Positions 9,570 through 18,031 of a stretch of DNA of 64,000 bases are shown here, piece after piece. The DNA comes from Allopontixanthobacter confluentis. Lineage in GTDB: Bacteria; Pseudomonadota; Alphaproteobacteria; Sphingomonadales; Sphingomonadaceae. Positions within the stretch are counted from its first letter, which is position 1, and every line of letters starts with the position of its first letter. The position numbers were made by a program, and so were the translations under genes. Below the pieces are notes generated by a model. It worked only from the letters and a program-made list of their open reading frames with translations. It was not told the DNA's origin and ran no database searches. The stretch lies in contig NZ_WTYU01000001.1 of NCBI RefSeq assembly GCF_009827615.1, positions 331,001 through 395,000 on the forward strand, read 5' to 3'.

Positions 9570-10304
9570 ATGGCAGGTCGTGACGGGTTTGACAGTGACG
9601 GGAACGGATTTTTTGCCAGCGGACAGCCGACGGGCCAGCTAACCGGCAAAACCGGTGGCGACACTGAAGAACTGTCCCTTACCAACGAGGATGACCGCCT
9701 GCCATGGCTTGAATCCGGCGATTATGACGATGATGATGACGCTAATGGCGTCGATACCGGCCGCATTGTCGGCTTTGCGCTGCTGGGCCTTTTGGCGTTG
9801 GCAGTGCTGGCAGGGGGTGTGTGGTTCATCTCGAACCGCACATCGAACAGCGAATTTGTCGCCGATGGCAGTGTGATCAAGGCACCTCCGGGCCCGGTGA
9901 AGGAGCGGCCGGAAAACCCCGGCGGCAAGACTTTCGCAGGAACCGGCAATGTCGCGCCCGGCGTGGGTGAAGGCAAGGTCAGCGAAGGCCGTCTTGCCAA
10001 GACGCCGGAATCCGCCGCGCCAGCAAAACCTGCTCCGGCAGCGGACAGCCCGCCGCAGCCCGCCGCGCCTGTGGGTGTGGGTGTTCAGGTCGGTGCCTAT
10101 TCCACGCGGGAAAGCGCGCAGCGGGGCTGGGAAGCACTGTCCCGCCAGACAGATGCGATTGCCGGCTTCAGCTACCGCATTGTCGAGGGCAAGGCCGACA
10201 TTGGCACTGTCTACAGGCTGCAGGCCGTGACGGGGGACCGCACATCAGCCAAGGCGCTGTGCAATGCCTTGCGCAATGACGGGCTGGCCTGTCAGGTGAA
10301 ATAG
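9570..10304 (+). CDS. SPOR-domain membrane protein
   Basis: Bitopic inner-membrane protein whose C-terminal SPOR domain is expected to bind denuded glycan at the septum. It has 244 residues: an acidic cytoplasmic N-terminus with a YDDDDDAN run just before the membrane, one helix at about 64-84 (GFALLGLLALAVLAGGVWFI), a Pro/Ala/Lys-rich periplasmic linker, and the SPOR domain at about 168-244 (GVQVGAYSTRESAQRGW, ALCNALRNDGLACQVK). It starts 2 nt after argS and precedes nagZ, a typical alphaproteobacterial arrangement that links it to peptidoglycan turnover. Confidence 0.88.
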   Translation: MAGRDGFDSDGNGFFASGQPTGQLTGKTGGDTEELSLTNEDDRLPWLESGDYDDDDDANGVDTGRIVGFALLGLLALAVLAGGVWFISNRTSNSEFVADGSVIKAPPGPVKERPENPGGKTFAGTGNVAPGVGEGKVSEGRLAKTPESAAPAKPAPAADSPPQPAAPVGVGVQVGAYSTRESAQRGWEALSRQTDAIAGFSYRIVEGKADIGTVYRLQAVTGDRTSAKALCNALRNDGLACQVK

Positions 10305-10430
10305 GCTTGAAGTAAGTATATCGCCGATTGGCGGGCCTGAAATCATCAGCCTTTTGGACCAGCCATTTTTTACACATCCGGCAGTGCTGAAAGCCTTGCA
10401 GAAGCGGTGCGTTCCTGCGACTTTCCAGCC

Positions 10431-11450
10431 ATGACACCTGCAATCTTCGGCACTTCGGGCCTGACGCTTACACCACAGGAACGTGCGTTCTTTCGGGAAG
10501 CGGACCCGGCTGGCTACATTCTGTTTGGCCGCAATTGCGAAACGCCTGAACAAGTGCGCGCTTTGACTGATTCCCTGCGCGAATTGCACGGGCGCGATCA
10601 CCTGTTCATCTGCATTGACCAGGAAGGGGGGCGCGTGGCCCGCCTGCGGCCGCCGCATTGGGCAGGTTTTCCCAATGGCGAAATATTTGACCGGCTGTAT
10701 GACATTGCCCCTGCCACCGCGATCGAAGCGGCGCGGGCCAATGCAGAAGCGCTGGGCATTGAACTGGCAGAAGCCGGGATTACCGTTGATTGCCATCCGC
10801 CGCTGGATGTGCGCCAGCCGGGTGCACATGATGTAATCGGTGACCGGGCACTGGGCTCTGAACCGCTGCGGGTGGCGGCGCTGGGCAGGGCAATTCTTGA
10901 CGGGCTGGCGCGGGCAGGGGTTGCGGGCTGTGTCAAACATATGCCCGGCCATGGCCGCACCACCACGGACACGCATAAGGAAATGCCGACAGTAACGACC
11001 ACTGACGAGGAACTGGAAACAGACCTCGCCCCGTTCAGGGCGCTGGCCGATGCACCCATCGGAATGACCGGCCATTTGCTGTTCACCGCCTGGGACACTG
11101 AAAATCCGGCGACGCTTTCCAGTACCATCATCCATGATATTATCCGTCAGCGGATTGGCTTTGACGGTCTGTTGCTGACGGATGATATCGACATGGAAGC
11201 GCTGTCTGGAACCATTCCGGAACGATCATCGCGCGCAATTGCGGCAGGATGCGATGTGGTGCTGAATTGCTGGGCTAAAATGGATGATATGACCGGCATG
11301 GCAAATATTCTGCCCACCATTTCGGACAAGGCCGCTGCACGTCTTCAGCGAGCGTTGGCCCTGACGCGGGTCGGCGAAGCCAACGGCGATAAGGCTGGGC
11401 TGATCGCCCGCCGGGACAGCCTCTTTGCAGCGGCGAAGCTGACGGTATGA
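10431..11450 (+). CDS. nagZ: Beta-N-acetylhexosaminidase NagZ (GH3)
   Basis: Cytoplasmic glycosidase that removes GlcNAc from anhydro-muropeptides in peptidoglycan recycling. It has 339 residues from ATG 10431; a GTG at 10407 would add eight residues. The GH3 active-site loop KHMPGHGRTTTDTHKEMP carries the NagZ Asp-His acid/base pair, and TDDIDMEAL holds the catalytic aspartate nucleophile. CIDQEGGRVARL is the substrate-binding region. The stop overlaps the start of scpA (ATGA). Confidence 0.96.
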   Translation: MTPAIFGTSGLTLTPQERAFFREADPAGYILFGRNCETPEQVRALTDSLRELHGRDHLFICIDQEGGRVARLRPPHWAGFPNGEIFDRLYDIAPATAIEAARANAEALGIELAEAGITVDCHPPLDVRQPGAHDVIGDRALGSEPLRVAALGRAILDGLARAGVAGCVKHMPGHGRTTTDTHKEMPTVTTTDEELETDLAPFRALADAPIGMTGHLLFTAWDTENPATLSSTIIHDIIRQRIGFDGLLLTDDIDMEALSGTIPERSSRAIAAGCDVVLNCWAKMDDMTGMANILPTISDKAAARLQRALALTRVGEANGDKAGLIARRDSLFAAAKLTV

Positions 11451-12277
11451 GCGAGGAAAGCCTTGTGCTGCCATTGGCCGGCGGGGGGCCGGATGCTGGG
11501 GTTACCGACGCCAGCGCAATGGGGTGGGATGCGGCTTCGGTGGGCGGGCAGGACGATCAGGCGCTCTACCTGGAACTGGACGGCTGGGAAGGCCCGCTGG
11601 ACTTGCTGCTTGACCTTGCGCGCCGGCAGAAAGTGGATTTGCGGTCAATTTCCATTCTTGAACTGGTTGACCAATATCTGGGCTATATCGACAGTGCAGA
11701 AGCGCTGAAACTGGAACTGGCAGCCGATTATCTGGTGATGGCCGCATGGCTGGCCTATCTCAAATCCTCGCTGCTGCTGCCGCGGGAAGAACAGGAAGAT
11801 CCCAGCCCCGAAGAACTGGCGCTGAAACTGCAATTGCGGCTTCAGCGGCTTGGCGCCATGCGCGAAGCTGCGGCGCGGCTGATGGCACGTAACCGCATTG
11901 GCCGCGATGTGTTTCTGCGCGGCGCGGCTGAAGGTTTGCGGATTGACCGCAAGACGAAGTGGCAATGTGACTGGTTTTCGCTGGTGCAGGGATACGGGCA
12001 GGTCAAGGCGCGCACAGCACCGGCGGTCCACATGGTTCGCAACCGGCCGGTCATGACACTGGAAAGCGCGCTTGACCGTGTGTCGGCAATGCTGGGCGTT
12101 ACGCTGGAATGGATGCGGTTGGAGGAATTTCTGCCGCCGCATGCAGAACCCCGGCTGCGGCGGTCGGCGCTGGCATCCAGTTTCGTGGCAGCGCTTGAAC
12201 TGGCGCGGCGGGGCAAGGCAGAACTGGCGCAGGACAGTATTTTCGGGCCGTTGCGCCTGCGCCGGATTCCCGCGTGA
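11447..12277 (+). CDS. scpA: Segregation and condensation protein A (kleisin)
   Basis: Kleisin subunit that bridges SMC heads in the Smc-ScpAB condensin and helps segregate origins. It has 276 residues. The conserved N-terminal block is GWEGPLDLLLDLARRQKVDL at about residues 44-63, followed by ILELVDQYLGYI; the C-terminal winged helix closes the chain. The first about 35 residues are a glycine-rich, variable leader. ATGA overlaps with nagZ upstream and GTGA with scpB downstream imply coupled translation. Confidence 0.95.
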   Translation: MSEESLVLPLAGGGPDAGVTDASAMGWDAASVGGQDDQALYLELDGWEGPLDLLLDLARRQKVDLRSISILELVDQYLGYIDSAEALKLELAADYLVMAAWLAYLKSSLLLPREEQEDPSPEELALKLQLRLQRLGAMREAAARLMARNRIGRDVFLRGAAEGLRIDRKTKWQCDWFSLVQGYGQVKARTAPAVHMVRNRPVMTLESALDRVSAMLGVTLEWMRLEEFLPPHAEPRLRRSALASSFVAALELARRGKAELAQDSIFGPLRLRRIPA

Positions 12278-12957
12278 CAGGCTCTGTGCCAGAGCTTGTC
12301 CGCGCGGTGGAAGCGACGCTTTTTGCCGCAGAACAACCGATGAGCGCAGAGGCACTGGCCGCCTATCTGGGTGATGCAGCGCTGGCGGACATCCGCGCTG
12401 CCTTGAATGAATTGGCCGCACATTACTCGCCGCGCGGGGTGCAACTGGTCGAACGCGCAAAACGGTGGCATTTTGAAACCGCGCCTGATCTGGCGCATTT
12501 GCTGCGGCGCGAACGCGAGCAGGTCCGCCGCTTGTCGCGCGCGGCAACAGAAGTGCTGGCAATCATTGCCTATCATGAGCCTGTTAGCCGGGCAGAGATT
12601 GAATCCATTCGCGGGGTGCAAACTGCCAAGGGCACGCTGGATGTGCTGTTGGAGGCGGGCTGGGTGCGGGTTGCCGGCCGCAGGGAAGTCCCGGGCAGAC
12701 CGGTAATTTACGCCACTTCGGCTGATTTCCTGGACCATTTCGGCCTTGAGTCGCGGCGTGACCTGCCGGGCATCGAAGAATTGCGCGCAACCGGCCTGCT
12801 GGACCCGGTGGACGACGCCTTCGATGCATTGATGGGGCCGGATGAAGGCAGTGCAGCGGGCCACGCGGATGATGAAGCTGCGCTGGACGTGGCCGCCGCT
12901 GGTGGCGCTGAGGGTGAGGCCGCCCATGCTGAGAAAGATTTGCGCAAAGCTGACTGA
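12274..12957 (+). CDS. scpB: Segregation and condensation protein B
   Basis: Winged-helix partner of ScpA in the condensin complex. It has 227 residues from GTG 12274 inside the scpA stop. Conserved blocks are [42 protein letters not shown] and [19 protein letters not shown]. The last 45 residues are an acidic and alanine-rich tail. Seventy nucleotides separate it from tatA. Confidence 0.95.
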   Translation: MTGSVPELVRAVEATLFAAEQPMSAEALAAYLGDAALADIRAALNELAAHYSPRGVQLVERAKRWHFETAPDLAHLLRREREQVRRLSRAATEVLAIIAYHEPVSRAEIESIRGVQTAKGTLDVLLEAGWVRVAGRREVPGRPVIYATSADFLDHFGLESRRDLPGIEELRATGLLDPVDDAFDALMGPDEGSAAGHADDEAALDVAAAGGAEGEAAHAEKDLRKAD

Positions 12958-13028
12958 ACCTGTCACGGGCGCTGGCGTATTGGTGTGGGAACGCCTATAT
13001 TGCGCGCATATCAACTGGAAGGTTCATC

Positions 13029-13280
13029 ATGTCCCTCGGCCCAATTCAGCTTATCATCATTGCTCTTGTCATTCTGGTATTGTTCGGCCGTGGCCGCATA
13101 TCCGATATGATGGGCGATTTTGGCAAAGGCATTAAGAGTTTCAAGGAAGGCATGAACGAGGACGATACCAAGTCTGCCACGCCTCCTGCACGGATCGAGG
13201 GGCCATCCCACGAAGCAAAACCTGCTTCAAAGGCGGCCGAGCATCCAACCCCCGGCGAGCATTCAGACACCAGCCGTTAA
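13029..13280 (+). CDS. tatA: Sec-independent protein translocase TatA
   Basis: Pore-forming subunit of the twin-arginine translocon, which exports folded proteins. It has 83 residues: one N-terminal helix ([18 protein letters not shown]), the conserved FG hinge, an amphipathic helix ([17 protein letters not shown]), then a charged tail. It opens tatA-tatB-tatC, with 50 nt to tatB. Confidence 0.96.
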   Translation: MSLGPIQLIIIALVILVLFGRGRISDMMGDFGKGIKSFKEGMNEDDTKSATPPARIEGPSHEAKPASKAAEHPTPGEHSDTSR

Positions 13281-13330
13281 AGCCGGCCTGATCTGATTTT
13301 GGCCCCTGACGTTTAAGGCGAGCCGCACCC

Positions 13331-13744
13331 ATGTTTGACATTGGCGCAAGCGAATTGCTGGTTATTGTGATCGTGGCCGTATTGGTCATCGGCCCCAAGG
13401 ACATGCCTCTGGCATTGAGGACTGCGGGCCGGTGGATCGGCAAGGTCCGGCGCGTTTCTGCTCATTTTCGAACCGGGTTTGATGCCATGGTTCGCGAAGC
13501 CGAAATGCAGGACATGGAAGAGAAATGGCGGGCGCAGAACGCACGCATCATGGCGGAAAACCCGTCTGGCGAGATGATGCCCATCTCCGGCCCCGACCAT
13601 CCCGCATCCGACATCAGGTCTGGGACGTCCGGTCTTTCAGATGACCAGAACAGTCTGGCAGAGAATGGACCAGACGGCGGCAATGGCGCAGACACGGCGC
13701 CGGACCAGGCCGATCTGCCTTTAGGCAAGCCCAAGGAAAGCTGA
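13331..13744 (+). CDS. tatB: Sec-independent protein translocase TatB
   Basis: Receptor-complex subunit of the Tat translocon, acting with TatC on twin-arginine signal peptides. It has 137 residues: one helix starting MFDIGASELLVIVIVAVLVI, the GPKDMP turn typical of TatB, an amphipathic helix (ALRTAGRWIGKVRRVSAHF), and a long acidic, poorly conserved tail. tatC starts about 18 nt downstream. Confidence 0.94.
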   Translation: MFDIGASELLVIVIVAVLVIGPKDMPLALRTAGRWIGKVRRVSAHFRTGFDAMVREAEMQDMEEKWRAQNARIMAENPSGEMMPISGPDHPASDIRSGTSGLSDDQNSLAENGPDGGNGADTAPDQADLPLGKPKES

Positions 13745-13762
13745 TGCAGCACGGCATTGCAT

Positions 13763-14542
13763 ATGCGTGATATTGACGAAACACAGGCGCCGCTGCTCGA
13801 CCATCTGATCGAGCTTCGCGGGCGGCTTGTGCGCTGCGTATTGGCGCTCACCATCGCCTTTGCGGGGTGCCTTTACTTCGCTGACACGATCTTGGGCTTT
13901 CTTGTCCGCCCATTGACAGAAGCCTTTCCCAAGGGGGAAGGGCAGCTGATTTTCACCCAGTTGTATGAAGTGTTCTTCGTTGAACTGAAGGTCGCATTGT
14001 TTGCAGGTTTCTTCATCAGCTTCCCGATCATTGCCAATCAGCTATGGGCATTTGTCGCGCCGGGCCTCTATGCCAAGGAAAAGAAGGCATTTCTGCCGTT
14101 TCTCATTGCCACCCCGGTGCTGTTTGCTGCGGGTGCATCGCTGGCATATTTTGTGGTCATGCCCACCGCTTTCAAATTCTTCCTTGGATATGAAGGGAGC
14201 GCGGGCGGATTGAAGGTAGAAGCACTGCCATCTGCCGGCGATTACCTTTCACTGGTCATGCAGTTCATTCTGGCCTTTGGCATCAGTTTCCTGCTGCCTG
14301 TTCTGTTGCTGCTTTTAAACCGCGCCGGAATTGTGAGCAGGCAGAAATTATCCGCTGCGCGCCGTTATGTGGTGGTGCTGGTTGTTGCCCTTGCGGCGGT
14401 CGTAACGCCGCCGGACCCTGGATCCCAATTGATCCTGGCGATCCCGCTTCTGCTGTTGTTCGAAGCGGCGCTTGGCATCATGTGGCTGACGGAACGGCGG
14501 GCTGCAAAGGTGGCTGCTGAAGAGCAGGTAGCTGCTGACTAA
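13763..14542 (+). CDS. tatC: Sec-independent protein translocase TatC
   Basis: Multi-spanning Tat receptor that binds the twin-arginine motif. It has 259 residues from ATG 13763; TTG 13757 would add two. The N-terminal signature DHLIELRGRLVRC and six hydrophobic segments are present, together with the periplasmic loop FVAPGLYAKEKKAFLPF and VVTPPDPGSQLILAIPLLLLFE. It ends the nagZ-to-tatC run; the next gene is on the other strand. Confidence 0.96.
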   Translation: MRDIDETQAPLLDHLIELRGRLVRCVLALTIAFAGCLYFADTILGFLVRPLTEAFPKGEGQLIFTQLYEVFFVELKVALFAGFFISFPIIANQLWAFVAPGLYAKEKKAFLPFLIATPVLFAAGASLAYFVVMPTAFKFFLGYEGSAGGLKVEALPSAGDYLSLVMQFILAFGISFLLPVLLLLLNRAGIVSRQKLSAARRYVVVLVVALAAVVTPPDPGSQLILAIPLLLLFEAALGIMWLTERRAAKVAAEEQVAAD

Positions 14543-14778
14543 CTCAGCTCTGGTGGGCCTACGGGTTTAAGCAATGCCAGTTTGGTTGAAATAACTGGTC
14601 CGTTTAAGCTTCGGGTTATTTCCGGCGGAGTGAAGCGCGTCCTGCGATTTACCAGACGATTGGGCTACGTTTGCGTAACCATCCACAAAGCCGCCACTAA
14701 TCAAGCAATTCAGACGAGCATCGGGCACAAAAAAACGGGGCCGTAAGGCCCCGTTTTAAAACTCAAGCAATCAGGCGA
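14543..14778. other. Non-coding convergent region between tatC and the small secreted protein gene
   Basis: 236 nt with no credible gene. It contains a strong hairpin at 14732-14757 (listed separately). The rest is AT-richer than the flanking genes, with several TTAA or TTAAG words, and I see no other structure. Confidence 0.6.
14732..14757 (-). terminator. Rho-independent terminator of the 14779-15009 gene
   Basis: A perfect 11-bp stem AAAACGGGGCC / GGCCCCGTTTT with a GTAA loop lies 22 nt beyond the minus-strand stop. Read on the minus strand the stem is followed by a run of T residues, so it is a strong intrinsic terminator for the small protein gene. On the plus strand it is followed only by TTTT and an A tract, so it may also stop tatC transcripts more weakly. 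Confidence 0.85.
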
Positions 14779-15009
14779 TTATGCGCTGACTGGATCTTCG
14801 TCGCCACCGTCAACAGCGATAACGATCGCAGCGATAACAGCTGCAGCAGCCAGAATCGCGAGAATGACGCCGGAACCGCCACCGCGAAGTTCGCTTTCGC
14901 TTTCAACGGGTGCAGAAACATGCGCTACAGGCGCAGAAGCCTGGGCAAGTGCTGGCGAAGCAGCGAGGGAAACAGCTGCAGTTGCAGCGAGCAGTGTACG
15001 GAATTTCAT
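14779..15009 (-). CDS. Small secreted or membrane-anchored protein of unknown function
   Basis: 76 residues with a strong ribosome-binding site (AAGGAG) just upstream of ATG 15009. Residues 1-22 form a signal peptide ending PALAQA. Residues about 24-46 are Ala/Pro/Ser/Val/Glu-rich and lead into a GGGSG hinge. Residues about 47-66 are a very hydrophobic helix (VILAILAAAAVIAAIVIAV), followed by a short acidic end (DGGDEDPVSA). A cleaved signal followed by a C-terminal membrane helix gives a tiny type I-like membrane protein. It has its own leader region and terminator, so it is probably monocistronic and well expressed. I do not recognise a family. Confidence 0.8.
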   Translation of the reverse strand: MKFRTLLAATAAVSLAASPALAQASAPVAHVSAPVESESELRGGGSGVILAILAAAAVIAAIVIAVDGGDEDPVSA

Positions 15010-15343
15010 CGAATCGTCTCCTTGGAGCTCTCTAACTTATGTTCAAACTCAACGCCCATCTAGGGCACTCGACTTTGGGTGGCAAGCCCAAAATTAATAC
15101 CAAATGATCGTTATGTGACCGAAAAGCCTCACCATAACTGGCACTTAGTCCCTAATCGTAAAGCAAGCGGATAATTGCCGCAAAATCCTAGCCGCGACCG
15201 CATGACATCTGACGTGCCTTGGACCTGCGATAGGGCGTCAGGGTTTAAAGAAGGTTAATGGGCAATGAAAACCGCCAATTGGCAACGATCTGGTGCAAAT
15301 TTTCGCTAGCGAGCCTCAATTGGGTCATCACCCGTTTTGCGCA
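15010..15343. other. 334-nt intergenic region upstream of the small secreted protein
   Basis: No gene is apparent on either strand. The region between minus-strand genes should hold the promoter of the 15009 gene. It is AT-richer than its surroundings. At 15242-15258 there is a TTAA-N7-TAAAC pattern on the minus strand, one base off the CtrA box TTAA-N7-TTAAC; at about 235 nt from the start codon this is weak evidence. Confidence 0.5.
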
Positions 15344-17032
15344 TTAACGCTCCGTCTCTGGCGTGGTCCGGTCATACACCCGGCGGCCACCAACCCATGT
15401 TTGCAACACTTTCGTTTCCCGTATCGCTTCGGGGCTGGCCATCATGAAATCGCGATCGACCAGGATAAAATCTGCGCGTTCGCCTTTGACCAGCCGGCCG
15501 AACCGTCCTTCGCCAAAGCCTGCAAACGCCCCGCCATAGGTAAAGGCGTTGAGTGCCTGTTCCCGGTTGACGCGTTCCTGCGGCTGCCAGCCGCCAAATG
15601 GCTGGCCTGCGCCATCCATCCGCGTGAAAGAAGCAGCCAGACCGGCGAATGGATCAACCGATTCGACCGGCGCATCCGAGCCGAAAGCCAGTGGAGCGCC
15701 AGCGCGCGCAATGCTGTTCCATGCATAAGCGCCAGCCAGCCGCCCTCTGCCGAGGCGGGCTTCGGCCATGGTGCGGTCTGATGTCTGATGCACAGGCTGC
15801 ATCGACGCAATGATGCCGTGTTTACCGAAAAGCGCCAGTTCAGCAGGGTCAACAATCTGGGCATGTTCGATCCGCCAGCGGCGGTCACCTGTATAGGTGC
15901 CGGACAATTCCTCGATGGCTGACAGCACTTCGGAATTGGCCCCATCGCCAATGGCGTGAACGGCGATCTGAAACCGGTCGAGGGCCGCGCGGCTCATCAG
16001 ATTGCGAAGTTTTTCCGGCATTGTAAGGGCCAGCCCGCGATTGCCCGCATCATCGGCATAAGGTTCCTTGAGCCATGCCCCGCGCGAACCCAATGCGCCA
16101 TCAAGATAGAGCTTGACCCCGTTCAGCCGCAGTCGGTCCTGATAAAGCCAGGGGGAAGGGCCGGGCCCGCCAATCAGTTCCATCGCCTCGACCCCGCCTG
16201 CATAGGCCATGATGCGGACATTCAGCCAGCCGCCATCGCCAGCGCGGCGATAGGATTGCCAGTCCTCGATCGAAGTGCCCATGTCAGCAACACCGGTGAT
16301 GCCGCTGCGCAGCAGAATTTCCTGTGCCTTTTGCAGCGCAAGGTCGCGGTCTTCCGGCCGCGGGGCTGGCAGTTTTGCAGCGATCAGCGATTGGGCACTG
16401 TCGACAAAGACCCCGGCAGGCATTTTCGAATTGGCCAGTTTTTCAATCCGGCCACCGGCAGGGCTGACGCTGCTGGCATTTACGCCGGCCAGCTTCATTG
16501 CCGCGCTGTTGGCCCAGCCGGCATGGCCATCCACCCGTTCCAGCCACACCGGGCGATCAGGCACGATGGCATCCAGCTCTGCGGCGGTGGGGAAACGGCC
16601 CAGACCCCATTTTTCCTGGTTCCAGCCGCGCCCGATAATCCAGCGATTGTTGGGATTTTGCGCCGCGTAAGCCGCAATTGCGGCCTGCGCTTCGGCAAGC
16701 GAACCGGTCTGGGACAAATCCAGCGTCAAAGCGCCAAAACCAATCCCCATTACATGGGCATGCGCATCAATAATGCCCGGCATGACAAACTGCCCCTTGC
16801 CATCGAGCAGGAAATCCACCCCGCTTGGCCGCCGGTCACCGCGCTTCAAGACTTCCTTGATCGTGCCGTCATCATCAATCCACAAACCGGTGAAGCTGCC
16901 GACCTTGCCGTTTTCCAGCATGGTGGTGCCTTGCACATTATCGACCAGCGTATCCGCCAGAGCAGGGGCAGACAGGGCCGGTGTCAGGCATGCAGCGGCA
17001 ACGGAAAACAGGGCGGCGTAACGAATTTTCAT
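15344..17032 (-). CDS. Exported amidohydrolase, YtcJ-like (Amidohydro_3)
   Basis: Metal-dependent hydrolase of the YtcJ group, 562 residues from ATG 17032, which overlaps the stop of the gene before it. Residues 1-27 are a signal peptide (ends APALAD), so it should be periplasmic. The metal ligands of the superfamily are seen as IDAHAH, the region KLYLDGALGSRG, VHAIGDGAN, IEHAQIV and the aspartate in FGSDAPVE. The substrate is unknown; relatives act on N-substituted formamides and similar amides. It is coupled to the upstream dehydrogenase. Confidence 0.88.
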   Translation of the reverse strand: MKIRYAALFSVAAACLTPALSAPALADTLVDNVQGTTMLENGKVGSFTGLWIDDDGTIKEVLKRGDRRPSGVDFLLDGKGQFVMPGIIDAHAHVMGIGFGALTLDLSQTGSLAEAQAAIAAYAAQNPNNRWIIGRGWNQEKWGLGRFPTAAELDAIVPDRPVWLERVDGHAGWANSAAMKLAGVNASSVSPAGGRIEKLANSKMPAGVFVDSAQSLIAAKLPAPRPEDRDLALQKAQEILLRSGITGVADMGTSIEDWQSYRRAGDGGWLNVRIMAYAGGVEAMELIGGPGPSPWLYQDRLRLNGVKLYLDGALGSRGAWLKEPYADDAGNRGLALTMPEKLRNLMSRAALDRFQIAVHAIGDGANSEVLSAIEELSGTYTGDRRWRIEHAQIVDPAELALFGKHGIIASMQPVHQTSDRTMAEARLGRGRLAGAYAWNSIARAGAPLAFGSDAPVESVDPFAGLAASFTRMDGAGQPFGGWQPQERVNREQALNAFTYGGAFAGFGEGRFGRLVKGERADFILVDRDFMMASPEAIRETKVLQTWVGGRRVYDRTTPETER

Positions 17033-17931
17033 CAATTTTTTCCTTCGGGCAGTCGGCGGATCAGGGCGCTGGTATCCTGACGGCCACCACCCATCTGCTT
17101 AATGTCAGCGTAAAAACTATCGACCATTTCTGTAACAGGAGATGAAAGGCCAAGCCGTTCGGCTTCTGCCAGCGCATATCCCAGATCCTTGCGCATCCAG
17201 TCCACTGCGAAGCCGAAATCGAACTCGCCTGCAACCATGGTCGGCCAGCGGTTTTCCATCTGCCAGCTTTGCGCAGCGCCGCCCGAGATGGCTTCCAGCA
17301 CTTTTTCCGGGTCAAGTCCGGCCGCCACTGTCAATCGGATTGCTTCGCTCAGTCCGCCCAGAATGCCGGCAATGCACATCTGGTTGGCCATTTTGGCTGT
17401 CTGCCCTGCGCCGCATGCACCCACATGAACGATGCGGGCGCCATAAGCCTGCATGACGCCGCGCGCCCGTTCGACATCGGACAGAGCGCCGCCGCACATG
17501 ATGGCCAGCGTGCCATTTTCAGCACCGGCCTGCCCGCCCGAGACAGGTGCATCCACCGCGGAAAAATCCCTTTGCGCGGCATTGTCCGCCAGCTTTCGCG
17601 CCATATGGGCTGAAACCGTGGTGTGGTCGATAAACAATGCGCCCGGCCTTATCGCGCCAAATGCGCCCTCATCAGCCAGAGTGACCCCGTGCAGATCTTC
17701 GTCATTGCCAACGCAGGTGATGACAATGTCCGCGCCTGCAGCTGCCTGTGCGGGCGTTTCTGCAATATTGGGCGCAAAGCCCTGATCGTGCTGCCTTTGC
17801 GCCCACGCATCAGCGCGTGACCGGGTACGATTATAGGCGGTAATCTGATGCCCGGCGCCAAGCAGATGCCCTGCCATCGGCCCGCCCATCACACCAAGCC
17901 CGATAAAACCGATTTTGAAATGTTCATCCAT
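17032..17931 (-). CDS. NAD(P)-dependent beta-hydroxyacid dehydrogenase (3-hydroxyisobutyrate dehydrogenase family)
   Basis: Oxidoreductase of the 3-hydroxyisobutyrate/tartronate-semialdehyde reductase family, 299 residues from ATG 17931. The Rossmann motif is GFIGLGVMGGPMAGHL at the N-terminus; FIDHTTVSAHMARKL and DAPVSGGQAGAENGTL are the substrate-binding region, and the catalytic lysine is in GQTAKMANQ. The exact substrate (3-hydroxyisobutyrate, tartronate semialdehyde or succinic semialdehyde) cannot be decided. It is divergent from ilvA across 100 nt and its stop overlaps the amidohydrolase start. Confidence 0.9.
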   Translation of the reverse strand: MDEHFKIGFIGLGVMGGPMAGHLLGAGHQITAYNRTRSRADAWAQRQHDQGFAPNIAETPAQAAAGADIVITCVGNDEDLHGVTLADEGAFGAIRPGALFIDHTTVSAHMARKLADNAAQRDFSAVDAPVSGGQAGAENGTLAIMCGGALSDVERARGVMQAYGARIVHVGACGAGQTAKMANQMCIAGILGGLSEAIRLTVAAGLDPEKVLEAISGGAAQSWQMENRWPTMVAGEFDFGFAVDWMRKDLGYALAEAERLGLSSPVTEMVDSFYADIKQMGGGRQDTSALIRRLPEGKN

Positions 17932-18031
17932 ATCCGCCGGATTAGGCAAGATTTCGCGCAAAGCAAATCCTTACCCCAAAGAACCCAACACCTGTTTCAT
18001 GGCGCGCCCAATTGCCTTACCGATACAGGCC

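Noticed and set aside
11842-13014. 390-codon open frame antisense to scpA/scpB
   Set aside because: Overlaps two well-supported genes; composition is typical of an antisense shadow and there is no ribosome-binding site.
15956-17080. 374-codon open frame antisense to the amidohydrolase
   Set aside because: The amidohydrolase has a signal peptide and metal motifs; the antisense frame shows no motif.
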